DNA of 64,000 nt. It comes from an uncultured Bacteroidia bacterium. Lineage in GTDB: Bacteria > Bacteroidota > Bacteroidia > Bacteroidales > UBA932. Shown here piece by piece: positions 53,578 through 60,689 of this stretch. The translations under genes and the position numbers were made by a program. The number at the start of each line of letters is the position of its first letter. Position 1 is the stretch's first letter. The notes under the pieces are model-generated. The model had not been told where the DNA came from. It ran no database searches and saw only the letters and a program-made list of their open reading frames with translations. Location: assembly GCA_902790635.1 (NCBI GenBank), contig CADASN010000013.1, forward strand, positions 32,408 to 96,407, given 5' to 3'.

Positions 53578-54056
53578 TTTTCCAGGTATTCTTTGACGTG
53601 TTGCCGGCCGCGGGTCAGGTAGGCCCTGACGCTGCCGGCGGGGATTTCGAGGATGGCGGCGACCTCCTTGACGGGCTTGTCCTCCATGTAGAAGAGCAGC
53701 AGGGCGGCGCGCTCCTTGTCGGGGAGCCGGCCGATGGCGCGGTGGAGGTCTTCGTGGTGGAATCGGCCGTCGGTGGCGTCCGGCCCGGGGACGGCCTGCG
53801 CGGCGGGCGTTTCCAAGGGGGATGTCTGCATTTTCCGGCCGCGGAGCCGGTCGATGAAGCAGTTGTAGGCGATGCGGAAGAGCCAGGTGCTGAAGCGCGC
53901 CGCGCCGCGGAAGGACCCTGAGGCGACGTAGGCGTTGACCAGCGCATCCTGCGCGATGTCGTCTGCCTCGGCCGGATCACCGCACAGCGAGAGCAGGAAT
54001 CTCCTCAGGGACTCCTGCTCGGCCGTGGCCAGTGATATGAATTCTTCCCGGGTCAA
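53562..54056 (-). CDS. ECF-type RNA polymerase sigma factor
   Basis: A 164-residue ECF sigma. Region 2 is residues 12-75 (ESLRRFLLSLCGDPAEADDIAQDALVNAYVASGSF, STWLFRIAYNCFIDRLRGRKM). Region 4 is 105-155 (AIGRLPDKERAALLLFYMEDKPVKEVAAILEIPAGSVRAYLTRGRQHVKEYL). It is the middle gene of an operon with DUF6249 upstream and a small membrane protein downstream, and is separated from DUF6249 by a 30-nt gap filled by a dispersed repeat. Confidence 0.92.
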   Translation of the reverse strand: MTREEFISLATAEQESLRRFLLSLCGDPAEADDIAQDALVNAYVASGSFRGAARFSTWLFRIAYNCFIDRLRGRKMQTSPLETPAAQAVPGPDATDGRFHHEDLHRAIGRLPDKERAALLLFYMEDKPVKEVAAILEIPAGSVRAYLTRGRQHVKEYLEKWKTR

Positions 54057-54062
54057 AGCGCT

Positions 54063-54090
54063 GTCATGCTGAGCGCAGCGAAGAATCTAC
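54063..54090 (+). repeat. Dispersed 'CTGAGCGAAGC' repeat, copy B
   Basis: GTCATGCTGAGCGCAGCGAA followed by GAATCTAC fills almost the whole gap between the sigma factor start and the DUF6249 stop, and includes that stop codon. It is the copy closest to the form I recall from other genomes. It could form a small hairpin in the operon mRNA. Confidence 0.7.
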
Positions 54091-54620
54091 TGCTGGTCAG
54101 CGGTTTCCTTTGCGTCCAGTTCCGCCAGCTCCTTCGCCCAGGTCTTTTTCCCGATGGCATACACGATGAAGAAGGCGATGCCGATGGCCAGCAGGATAAC
54201 GCATGGAACGATGCAGGTGATGGCGACGCCCACGTCATCTTTCCATAAACCTATGTTCGTGAACACGATCGTGAACACGATTCCCACGAGCAGGCCGAGC
54301 GCCGATGTAACACAGGCGGCGGTCAGGTAGCCCATCAGTTTGTCCTTGACGGTCTTCTCCTTGCAACCTACCTTGGCGGCGCTCTCGAAGAAAGCCGGAT
54401 CCAGCTGCGCGCCGTTCTCGATGGCCTTCATCATCACTTCCGTCTTCTTGTCAATCTCGTGGCGGCGGGTACGCATTGCCAGGGTGATCACGATGATCGG
54501 CAGGATCACGCAGATGCCGATCGGGATCAGAGCATCAAATAAATGACAGAAGATACGATCCACGGCATCCCAGGGAGCCGATCCGCCATACGCCAACAAC
54601 AACATCAAAGGGTTCATCAT
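54087..54620 (-). CDS. DUF6249-type membrane protein
   Basis: A 177-residue protein with an N-terminal helix (ALIPIGICVILPIIVITLAM), a cytoplasmic segment (RTRRHEIDKKTEVMMKAIENGAQLDP, the characteristic part) and two further helices (AACVTSALGLLVGIVFTIVF, AITCIVPCVILLAIGIAFFIVYAI). Such proteins recur beside ECF sigma genes in Bacteroidota; the role is unknown. It is the first gene of the minus-strand sigma operon. Confidence 0.75.
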   Translation of the reverse strand: MMNPLMLLLAYGGSAPWDAVDRIFCHLFDALIPIGICVILPIIVITLAMRTRRHEIDKKTEVMMKAIENGAQLDPAFFESAAKVGCKEKTVKDKLMGYLTAACVTSALGLLVGIVFTIVFTNIGLWKDDVGVAITCIVPCVILLAIGIAFFIVYAIGKKTWAKELAELDAKETADQQ

Positions 54621-54714
54621 AACAAATACATTTTTAAATTCAACTTCACCCGTTAGACGGCTCCCTGCCCCGAAAAGCTACAACTTTTTTCACTTTTTTC
54701 GCCACTCGCCGTTT

Positions 54715-54736
54715 CACTCCCGGCGCGCGGGGCGCT
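54715..54736 (+). repeat. Direct repeat, left copy
   Basis: CACTC then CCGGCGCGCGGGGCGCT; recurs at 55128-55149 with one difference (C to T at the fifth base), 413 bp away in the same orientation. Confidence 0.75.
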
Positions 54737-55127
54737 GGGAGGCTGTTTCGCCCCTGGCAGCGTCAATTTCTGCTTCCCGGGGGCAGGGAGGGGTCACTTT
54801 GCCCCTGGCAGCCGTTTCCCGCTTGCCAAGAGCTCCGGAAGGGCGGCCTTTTGCTCTTTCCGGGAGGCCCCGTTGCCGGAAGTTGCAGGCAACCGGGCTG
54901 ACGTCGGAGAAGGGCGGGACTTTCCGCCTCAGTTGCTGGACGGCTGACTCCTCCTTTTTGGCCAGGCCCTGCGGTCCTGCCCAACAGTCGTCGGACAGAC
55001 GCCGTCCTGCTCTTTCGTCGCCGGCGCCGGAGGATGCTGGGGCATCCATCCGCGCCGTCTCCTCATTCGCACCGCTGCCTTCGCCGGGTCCCGCTGTCCC
55101 TTCTCCTCCTGATCGCCCGGCCGCCTG

Positions 55128-55149
55128 CACTTCCGGCGCGCGGGGCGCT
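55128..55149 (+). repeat. Direct repeat, right copy
   Basis: CACTT then CCGGCGCGCGGGGCGCT, the partner of 54715-54736. Together they bracket about 390 bp, which could be the remnant of an inserted unit. Confidence 0.75.
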
Positions 55150-55184
55150 ACCCGGCACAAGGGATTGGGGAACAAGGCCAGGGA

Positions 55185-55240
55185 ATCGGAGCGAAGCGAC
55201 GCAGGGGAGTCTGAGGGGGAACGCCCCCTCAGTCATAGGC
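55185..55240 (-). repeat. GC-rich hairpin repeat, copy 2a (beside pyrB)
   Basis: Plus-strand sequence: ATCGGAGCGAAGCGACGCAG, then GGG, a hairpin CTGAGGGGG-aacg-CCCCCTCAG (55211-55232), then TCATAGGC. Copy 2b at 59066-59119 has the same blocks in the same order and orientation. Both copies end directly at a palindrome. Confidence 0.8.
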
Positions 55241-55286
55241 GTATTGCGATAGCAAAGTCCGTTAACGGACTTTGCTATCGCAATAC
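55241..55286. repeat. 46-bp perfect palindrome spanning the pyrB stop codon
   Basis: GTATTGCGATAGCAAAGTCC at the left end is matched exactly as a reverse complement at the right end, with no loop (centre GTTAAC, 55261-55266). The right arm encodes the last residues of PyrB (YCDSKVR). The left arm is an inverted copy outside the gene. The pyrB stop codon sits at the centre. No T run follows, so it is not a standard terminator. Confidence 0.85.
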
Positions 55287-56341
55287 CAGCAGCGGTAGAT
55301 GCCGTTCTCGGCCAGGCGGAAGCGGCGCTCGTGCTTCTCGTTGTTGCAGATACACTTGGCGTTGGTGCAGTGCAGCGACGGGTTGAGGACGGGAGCTTCG
55401 TGCTCGGGCATGGTGTGCGCCGGGTCGTTCTTCCACTCCATCAGACTGATGATGAGCGCCATACGGACGAGCTTTCCGTTCTCGACCTGACGGAAATAGG
55501 CCGCCCGCGGATCGTCATCGACCTCCGTGAGGATCTCGTTGACGCGGGGCAGCGGGTGCAGCACCGCCATCTTCTCCTTGGCCAGCGCCATGCGCCGGTT
55601 GTCCAGCACAAAGCTGTCCTTGACGCGGTCGAACTCGTCCTCATCCAGGAAGCGCTCCTTCTGCACGCGCGTCATATAGAGGACATCCAGCTCCGGGATC
55701 GCCTCGTCCAGCGAATCCGTCTCGCGGTACGCCACGCCCATCTTGTCGCAGACATCCTGCTTGATATAGTCCGGCAGGCGCAACTCATCCGGCGCGATCA
55801 GCACGACCTTGATGCCGCGGTAGCGGGACAGGGCCTTGATCAGGGAATGGACCGTGCGGCCGAAGCGGAGGTCGCCGCAGAAGCCGATGGTGATGTCGTC
55901 GATGTGGCCGAGCTCGCGCTTGATGGTGAGCAGGTCGGTGAGGGTCTGGGTCGGGTGGCTGTGGGAGCCGTCGCCGGCATTGATGATCGGCACCTGGGAC
56001 ACCTCGGAGGCGACCAGTGGCGCCCCTTCGATGGGGTGCCGCATGGCGATGATGTCGGCGAAGCAGCCGACCACGCGGACGGTGTCCTGCACCGTCTCGC
56101 CCTTGGCCGCGGAGGAATTCTGGGGATTGGAGAAGCCGAGGACCTGGCCGCCCAGCTCCATCATGGCCGCGGTGAAACTCAGCCGCGTGCGGGTGCTCGG
56201 CTCGTAGAACAGGGTAGCCAGCTTCTTGTGGGCCATGCTGCCCTGATAGCGCTCGCGGTGGGCGATGATGTCTTCGGCCAGGGCGATGATCTGGTCGATT
56301 TCTTCCTTGCTGAGGTCGGTGGGATCGATGAGGTGTTTCAT
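55262..56341 (-). CDS. pyrB: Aspartate carbamoyltransferase with C-terminal zinc-ribbon tail
   Basis: ATCase condenses carbamoyl phosphate and aspartate, the second step of UMP synthesis. The 359-residue product starts MKHLIDPTDLSKEEIDQI, overlapping the pyrE stop (ATGA). Catalytic motifs: LFYEPSTRTRLSFTAAMMELGG (carbamoyl-phosphate loop), RHPIEGAP, INAGDGSHSHPTQTLTDLLTI, HPLPRVNEI. The usual chain ends near residue 305. Here about 50 more residues contain CTNAKC...CWYC, matching the four-cysteine zinc domain of the regulatory chain PyrI, but without PyrI's nucleotide-binding domain. The 3' end lies in a 46-bp palindrome. It is last in the pyrimidine operon. Confidence 0.95.
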   Translation of the reverse strand: MKHLIDPTDLSKEEIDQIIALAEDIIAHRERYQGSMAHKKLATLFYEPSTRTRLSFTAAMMELGGQVLGFSNPQNSSAAKGETVQDTVRVVGCFADIIAMRHPIEGAPLVASEVSQVPIINAGDGSHSHPTQTLTDLLTIKRELGHIDDITIGFCGDLRFGRTVHSLIKALSRYRGIKVVLIAPDELRLPDYIKQDVCDKMGVAYRETDSLDEAIPELDVLYMTRVQKERFLDEDEFDRVKDSFVLDNRRMALAKEKMAVLHPLPRVNEILTEVDDDPRAAYFRQVENGKLVRMALIISLMEWKNDPAHTMPEHEAPVLNPSLHCTNAKCICNNEKHERRFRLAENGIYRCWYCDSKVR

Positions 56342-56946
56342 AATGAATTGCGGAAATCCAGGATCTGTTCTTTCTGTGCGGGGGTGATATAGTTGTTCTC
56401 GACGGCCACGTCCACGAGGGTGTCGAGGTTGCTCAGCGAATGATTGACGACCTGTGCGGCGGCGAGCCGGTCCAGGCCCTTGCGGATGCCGTAGGTGAAG
56501 ATGCTCACGATGCCGAGCACCTCGGCGCCTGCTTCGCGCAGCGCATTCACGACGTCGATGACGCTGCCGCCCGTGGAGATGAGGTCTTCGACCACGACGA
56601 CCTTCGTGCCGGGGTCCAGCCGGCCTTCGATGCGGTTGGTACGGCCGTGGCTCTTGGCCTCGCCGCGCACGTAGCCCATCGGCAGGCCGAGCAGGGTGGC
56701 GGTGATGGCGGCGTGGGCGATGCCGGCGGTGGAGGTGCCCATCAAGGCTTCGCACTGCGGGAAATGCTCCCGGACGAGGGAAGCGAGTCCGGCCTCGACC
56801 AGGTTGCGCACGGCGGGGGCGGACAGGGTGAGGCGGTTGTCGCAATAGATCGGACTCTGGATGCCGCTGGCCCAGGTGAACGGCTCCTCGGGACGGAGGA
56901 ACACGGCTCCGATCGAGAGGAGTTCTTTGGCGATGAGTTTCTGCAT
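56338..56946 (-). CDS. pyrE: Orotate phosphoribosyltransferase
   Basis: A 202-residue enzyme converting orotate and PRPP to OMP. Motifs: FTWASGIQSPIYCDNR, LMGTSTAGIAHAAI, GYVRGEAKSHGRTNRIEG and the PRPP loop VVVVEDLISTGGSVIDVV. It lies between pyrF (3-nt gap) and pyrB (4-nt overlap). Confidence 0.96.
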   Translation of the reverse strand: MQKLIAKELLSIGAVFLRPEEPFTWASGIQSPIYCDNRLTLSAPAVRNLVEAGLASLVREHFPQCEALMGTSTAGIAHAAITATLLGLPMGYVRGEAKSHGRTNRIEGRLDPGTKVVVVEDLISTGGSVIDVVNALREAGAEVLGIVSIFTYGIRKGLDRLAAAQVVNHSLSNLDTLVDVAVENNYITPAQKEQILDFRNSL

Positions 56947-56949
56947 ATC

Positions 56950-57654
56950 TTATGGATTCAAAAATTCTTGGAGGCACCTCTCATAGGCGGCCACCGGGTC
57001 GGCGGCTGCTGTCACCGGGCGGCCGACCACGATGTAGTCGGAACCGATCTCCCGGGCGCGTGCAGGGGTGGTGATGCGCACCTGGTCATCCTTGGACGCA
57101 TCCGCGAAACGGATGCCCGGCGTGATGGTGAGGAAGTCCGGACCGCAGGCCTGCTTGACCATGGCCGCTTCCAGCGGCGAGCAGACGACGCCGTCCAGGC
57201 CCGCCTCGCGGGCGTTCTGCGCGTATTTGACGATGGTCTCGTTGATGCCGGCTCCGATCAGCAGCTCCTGCTGCATGCGCTCCTCGCTGGTGGAGGTAAG
57301 CTGGGTGACGGCGATCAGCAGCGGCCGGGAGCCATCCTCCCGGGTCAGGCCTTCCAGCGCGGCGCGCATCATCTCGATGGTGCCGGCGGCGTGGACGTTG
57401 CAGATGTCCACGTCCAGGCTGGAAAGCACCCGCATCGCCTTTTTCACGGTGTTGGGGATGTCGTGGAGCTTGAGGTCCAGGAAAACGGGATGTCCGCGGC
57501 GCTTGAGCTCGCGGACGATCTCGGGCCCTTCCGCATAGAAGAGCTCCATGCCGATCTTGACGAAGGGCTTGCGCCGTCCCTCGAACGCGTCGAGGAAGCT
57601 GAGGGTCTGCTGCCTGCTGGCGAAGTCGCAGGCGATGATCACGTCTTTTGCCAT
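56950..57654 (-). CDS. pyrF: Orotidine-5'-phosphate decarboxylase
   Basis: A 234-residue TIM-barrel enzyme that makes UMP from OMP. Start [21 protein letters not shown]. The catalytic Lys-Asp-Lys block is [30 protein letters not shown] and the phosphate-binding [16 protein letters not shown] follow. It shares one base with the pyrD stop. Confidence 0.96.
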   Translation of the reverse strand: MAKDVIIACDFASRQQTLSFLDAFEGRRKPFVKIGMELFYAEGPEIVRELKRRGHPVFLDLKLHDIPNTVKKAMRVLSSLDVDICNVHAAGTIEMMRAALEGLTREDGSRPLLIAVTQLTSTSEERMQQELLIGAGINETIVKYAQNAREAGLDGVVCSPLEAAMVKQACGPDFLTITPGIRFADASKDDQVRITTPARAREIGSDYIVVGRPVTAAADPVAAYERCLQEFLNP

Positions 57655-58571
57655 TATTGTACGATACCGATGATTTCTTGTAAACTATTGATTCCCAACT
57701 GATCCATCAGCGCCGGCAGGGCCTGGACGATCTCGGGGCAGGCCAGCGGGTTGCGGAGGTTTTCCGCGCCCACCTGCACGGCCGTGGCGCCTGCCATCAT
57801 CATCTCGATGACGTCCTCGGCGCGGGCCACGCCGCCGCATCCCATCACGGGGATGGCGCAGGCGTGGGCCACCTGGTACACCATCCGCAGGGCAAGCGGG
57901 AAGACCGCGGGTCCGGAGAAGCCACCCATCTTGTTGGCTATGATGGGCTTGCGCTTCCTGATATCGATGCGCATCCCCAGCAGGGTATTGATCAGCGTGA
58001 TGCCGTCCGCCCCGGCGTCTTCGCAGGCGCGGGCGATGGACACGATGTCCGTCACGTTGGGGCTGAGCTTGATGAAGACGGGCTTGCGGGTCACGGCCCT
58101 GACGGCCTGCGTGACGGCTGCGGCCGACTGCGGGTCGGTCCCGAAAGCCATCCCGCCGCCGTGCACGTTGGGGCAGGAGACATTGACCTCCAGGAGATCG
58201 ATGGCCGGGCATGCGTCCGCCCGGGCGCAGTTGAAGGCGTATTCCTCGACGCTGTAGCCGCTGATGTTGGCGATGATGACCCCGTCGTAGATGCGCCGCA
58301 GGGCGGGGGCCTTGTCGGTGACGAGCGCCTCGATGCCCGGGTTCTGCAGGCCCACGGAGTTGATCATCCCGGCGGTGCATTCGGCAATGCGCGGGGTGGG
58401 GTTGCCGAAGCGGGCCTCGCGGGTGGTCCCTTTCAGGGAAATGCCGCCCAGCACGTTGAGGTCCATCGTATCGGCGAGTTCGAGCCCGAAGCCGAAGGTG
58501 CCGCTGGCGGGTACGACGGGATTCTTCAGCGGCAGGCCGCAGAGGCTGACGGAAAGGTCTTTCGCTACCAT
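57654..58571 (-). CDS. pyrD: Dihydroorotate dehydrogenase, catalytic subunit (class 1B)
   Basis: A 305-residue FMN enzyme of the PyrDB type, which works with PyrK. Motifs: [33 protein letters not shown] with the active-site Cys of class 1, [35 protein letters not shown] and [29 protein letters not shown]. It overlaps pyrK by 7 nt. Confidence 0.96.
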   Translation of the reverse strand: MVAKDLSVSLCGLPLKNPVVPASGTFGFGLELADTMDLNVLGGISLKGTTREARFGNPTPRIAECTAGMINSVGLQNPGIEALVTDKAPALRRIYDGVIIANISGYSVEEYAFNCARADACPAIDLLEVNVSCPNVHGGGMAFGTDPQSAAAVTQAVRAVTRKPVFIKLSPNVTDIVSIARACEDAGADGITLINTLLGMRIDIRKRKPIIANKMGGFSGPAVFPLALRMVYQVAHACAIPVMGCGGVARAEDVIEMMMAGATAVQVGAENLRNPLACPEIVQALPALMDQLGINSLQEIIGIVQ

Positions 58572-59386
58572 AGTACTTCCTCCTTGTCGAAAACGGGGCC
58601 GTCGGCGCAGACGCGCCGGGGGCCGGATGCGGTCTGGACGGTGCAGCCGTAGCAGAAGCCGGCGCCGCAGCCCATCCGCTCCTCAAGGCTCACTTCGCCG
58701 GGAGCGTCCAGGGCGGCGCACACCGCCTTCATCATCGGCAGCGGGCCGCAGGTGTAGAAGCGGTCAAAGGCGGGCTTCACCGCCGCGACGGCGTCGGTCA
58801 CGAAGCCTTTCGTGCCTACGGAGCCGTCGAGCGTGGCGATGTGGACCGGCACGCCGAGCGCGCGCAGTTCCTGCTCCAGGCAGATTTCGTCCGCGCGGTT
58901 GAAGCCGAGCACGGCGGTCACTTGCCTGCCCAGCGCCAGCAACTCCCTGGCCAGCAGGTAGAGCGGAGCCGCACCGAGGCCGCCGCCGAGCAGCAGCGCC
59001 GCCTCGCGGCACTTCTCCGGATGGAACCCGGAGCCGAGGCCGGCCAGTCCCGTATCGGCGGGAGGATTCGGAGCGAAGCGACGCAGGGGGTCCGGGGGGA
59101 ACGCCTCCCGGTCATAAGCCGAGCTGCAAAGCAGCTCGAGTACCGAGCCTGGCGGCATCGCCGCCAAGGCTCGTGTGCCTTCGCCGACCACCTTATAATA
59201 GAGCACCACCCCGTCGGGCAGCGAGTCGCTGACCGAAATGGGACGGCGCAGGTAATAGCCGGGAATGGCGATGTCCACGAACTGTCCGCTGCGGATCGCG
59301 ACCGGCCCGTCCGTGCGCAGCACGAGGCGGAACGTGTCCCGGGCCACGAGGTCATTGCATTCGATCTTGAAAATGCGTTTCTGCAT
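58565..59386 (-). CDS. pyrK: Dihydroorotate dehydrogenase electron-transfer subunit
   Basis: PyrK carries FAD and a [2Fe-2S] cluster and passes electrons from PyrD to NAD. In 273 residues: FAD domain (YYLRRPISVSD near 48), NAD domain (AALLLGGGLGAAPLYLLARELL), and the cluster ligands CGAGFCYGCTV...CADGPVF at the C-terminus. About residues 83-107 (CSSAYDREAFPPDPLRRFAP...) are absent in relatives, which go from the LELL strand almost directly to GxLGxGF. This segment is encoded by repeat copy 2b and its hairpin. The frame is kept, so the protein is probably functional. Confidence 0.94.
   Translation of the reverse strand: MQKRIFKIECNDLVARDTFRLVLRTDGPVAIRSGQFVDIAIPGYYLRRPISVSDSLPDGVVLYYKVVGEGTRALAAMPPGSVLELLCSSAYDREAFPPDPLRRFAPNPPADTGLAGLGSGFHPEKCREAALLLGGGLGAAPLYLLARELLALGRQVTAVLGFNRADEICLEQELRALGVPVHIATLDGSVGTKGFVTDAVAAVKPAFDRFYTCGPLPMMKAVCAALDAPGEVSLEERMGCGAGFCYGCTVQTASGPRRVCADGPVFDKEEVLW
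59066..59119 (-). repeat. GC-rich hairpin repeat, copy 2b (inside pyrK)
   Basis: TTCGGAGCGAAGCGACGCAG, then GGGG, hairpin CCGGGGGG-aacg-CCTCCCGG (59092-59111, one G-T pair), then TCATAAGC. It differs from copy 2a by several changes that keep the hairpin paired. It is translated on the minus strand as AYDREAFPPDPLRRFAPN. Confidence 0.8.
59120..59138. repeat. Hairpin abutting repeat copy 2b
   Basis: CGAGCTGC-aaa-GCAGCTCG is a perfect 8-bp hairpin. The arm farther from the repeat encodes the pyrK residues LEL; the nearer arm is its inverted copy. It has the same position relative to the repeat as the 46-bp palindrome of copy 2a. Confidence 0.7.
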
Positions 59387-59389
59387 AGG

Positions 59390-60655
59390 CTATGCGGCTT
59401 GCCAGACGGGTTCTCCGTCCTTGAGGGTCAGTACGATGCGGCTGCGGACGGCCTTGCCTGCGAAGGGCGTGGCCTTGCCGAGCGACAGGAAGTCCGCCGG
59501 ATCCACGGTCCAGGCGGCGTCGGGATCGATCACCGTGAGGTCGGCGGCCTCGCCGGGGCGCAGGCCGCCGGAGAGCCGGAAAGCGTTGCAGGGGCCGGTG
59601 GTCAGGGCCTCGATGATGCGTTCCAGGCTGACCCGGCCGGTCAGGACGAGGTCGGTATAGAGCACCGCGAAGGCCGTCTCCAGCCCCACGATGCCCATGG
59701 CGCTGCCGGCGAGTCCGCGGGATTTCTCCTCGGCGCTGTGCGGCGCATGGTCGGTGGCGATGGCATCGATCGTGCCATCCTTGAGGCCTTCGATGAGGGC
59801 TTCGCGGTCCTCGGCGCGGCGCAGCGGGGGATTCATCTTGAAGCGTCCGTCCTCCTGCAAGTCGTCTTCGCAGAGGGTGAGATAGTGGGGGCCGGTCTCG
59901 CAGGTGACGCGCACGCCGCGGGCCTTGGCCCGGCGGATGAGTTCCACGCTCTCCGCGCAGGAAATGTGGCAGACGTGGTAGCGGCAGCCGGTCTGCTCCG
60001 CGAGGAGCAGGTCCCGCCGGATCTGGCCCCATTCGCTCTCCGAGCAAATGCCTTTGTGGCCGTGGGCGGCTGCGTAGCGACCGTCATGGATGTAGCCGCC
60101 GCGCAGCAGGCTGTTGTCCTCGCAGTGCGCCGCGATGATGACGTCTTCGCGGGCGGCGGCTTCCATGGCCCGGCGCATCATCGCTTCGTCCTGCACGCCG
60201 CTCCCGTCGTCGGAGAAAGCGGCGCAGCGCCCTTTCAGGGCTGCGAAATCCACCAGTTCCAGGCCCTTGCGGCCGCGGGTGATGGCTGCGTACGGGAGGA
60301 CGCGGATGCATGCGTCGCGGTCGATGATCTCCTGTTCGAGGGCCAGGGTGTCCGGACTGTCGGGCACCGGGTTGAGGTTGGGCATCGCGCAGACGGTGGT
60401 GTAGCCGCCGTGCGCCGCTGCCAGGGAGCCGGTGCGGATGGTTTCTTTATAGCTTTGTCCGGGTTCGCGGAAATGGACGTGGATGTCGGTGAAACCGGCG
60501 GATACGAAGCGGCCGCTGCAGTCGGTGACTTCGGTGCCGGAGGCGAAGATGATATCCGGTCCGATGGCGGCGATGCGGCCGTCCCGGATCAGGACATCCC
60601 CCCGCCGCTGTCCGCTGCCGTCGAGGAGGATGCCGCCTTTGAGGAGTCTGTCCAT
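59390..60655 (-). CDS. pyrC: Dihydroorotase
   Basis: A 421-residue class I amidohydrolase that closes carbamoyl-aspartate to dihydroorotate. The metal site is SAGFTDIHVHFREPGQSYKETI (HxH); AHCEDNSLLRGG, YHVCHISCAESV and IATDHAPHSAEEKSRGLAGSAMGIVGLETAF are the other ligands. It is the first gene of the pyrC-K-D-F-E-B operon and has its own consensus -7 element upstream. Confidence 0.95.
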   Translation of the reverse strand: MDRLLKGGILLDGSGQRRGDVLIRDGRIAAIGPDIIFASGTEVTDCSGRFVSAGFTDIHVHFREPGQSYKETIRTGSLAAAHGGYTTVCAMPNLNPVPDSPDTLALEQEIIDRDACIRVLPYAAITRGRKGLELVDFAALKGRCAAFSDDGSGVQDEAMMRRAMEAAAREDVIIAAHCEDNSLLRGGYIHDGRYAAAHGHKGICSESEWGQIRRDLLLAEQTGCRYHVCHISCAESVELIRRAKARGVRVTCETGPHYLTLCEDDLQEDGRFKMNPPLRRAEDREALIEGLKDGTIDAIATDHAPHSAEEKSRGLAGSAMGIVGLETAFAVLYTDLVLTGRVSLERIIEALTTGPCNAFRLSGGLRPGEAADLTVIDPDAAWTVDPADFLSLGKATPFAGKAVRSRIVLTLKDGEPVWQAA

Positions 60656-60675
60656 CTGTTTTGTTAAATCCTACA

Positions 60676-60683
60676 AAGATAAT
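60676..60683 (-). promoter_or_regulatory. -7 element of the pyrimidine operon
   Basis: Minus-strand TATCTTTG (60683-60676), exact match, 20 nt before the pyrC ATG and just after the def stop. No clear -33 TTTG and no attenuator or PyrR-type leader fits in the roughly 16-nt leader. Confidence 0.7.
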
Positions 60684-60689
60684 AAAAAA

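Larger units (their letters stand above)
54621..55261. other. 641-bp gene-free, repeat-rich region
   Basis: No gene is supported. The region holds a 22-nt direct repeat (54715-54736 and 55128-55149, one mismatch), a second internal repeat (TTTcGCCCCTGGCAGC near 54745 and TTTgGCCCCTGGCAGC-like near 54799), several strong hairpins (GGATGC-tggg-GCATCC near 55034 within a longer stem; CCGTTGCC...GGCAACCGG near 54870) and, at its right end, the GC-rich repeat copy 2a with a palindrome that enters pyrB. Open frames across it are rich in Arg, Ser and Pro and look like by-products of GC content. Confidence 0.65.

Noticed and set aside
54799-55386. 195-codon plus-strand and 153-codon minus-strand open frames in the gene-free region
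   Set aside because: Both translate direct repeats, hairpins and repeat copy 2a; composition is Arg/Ser/Pro-rich and neither has a start context or domain.
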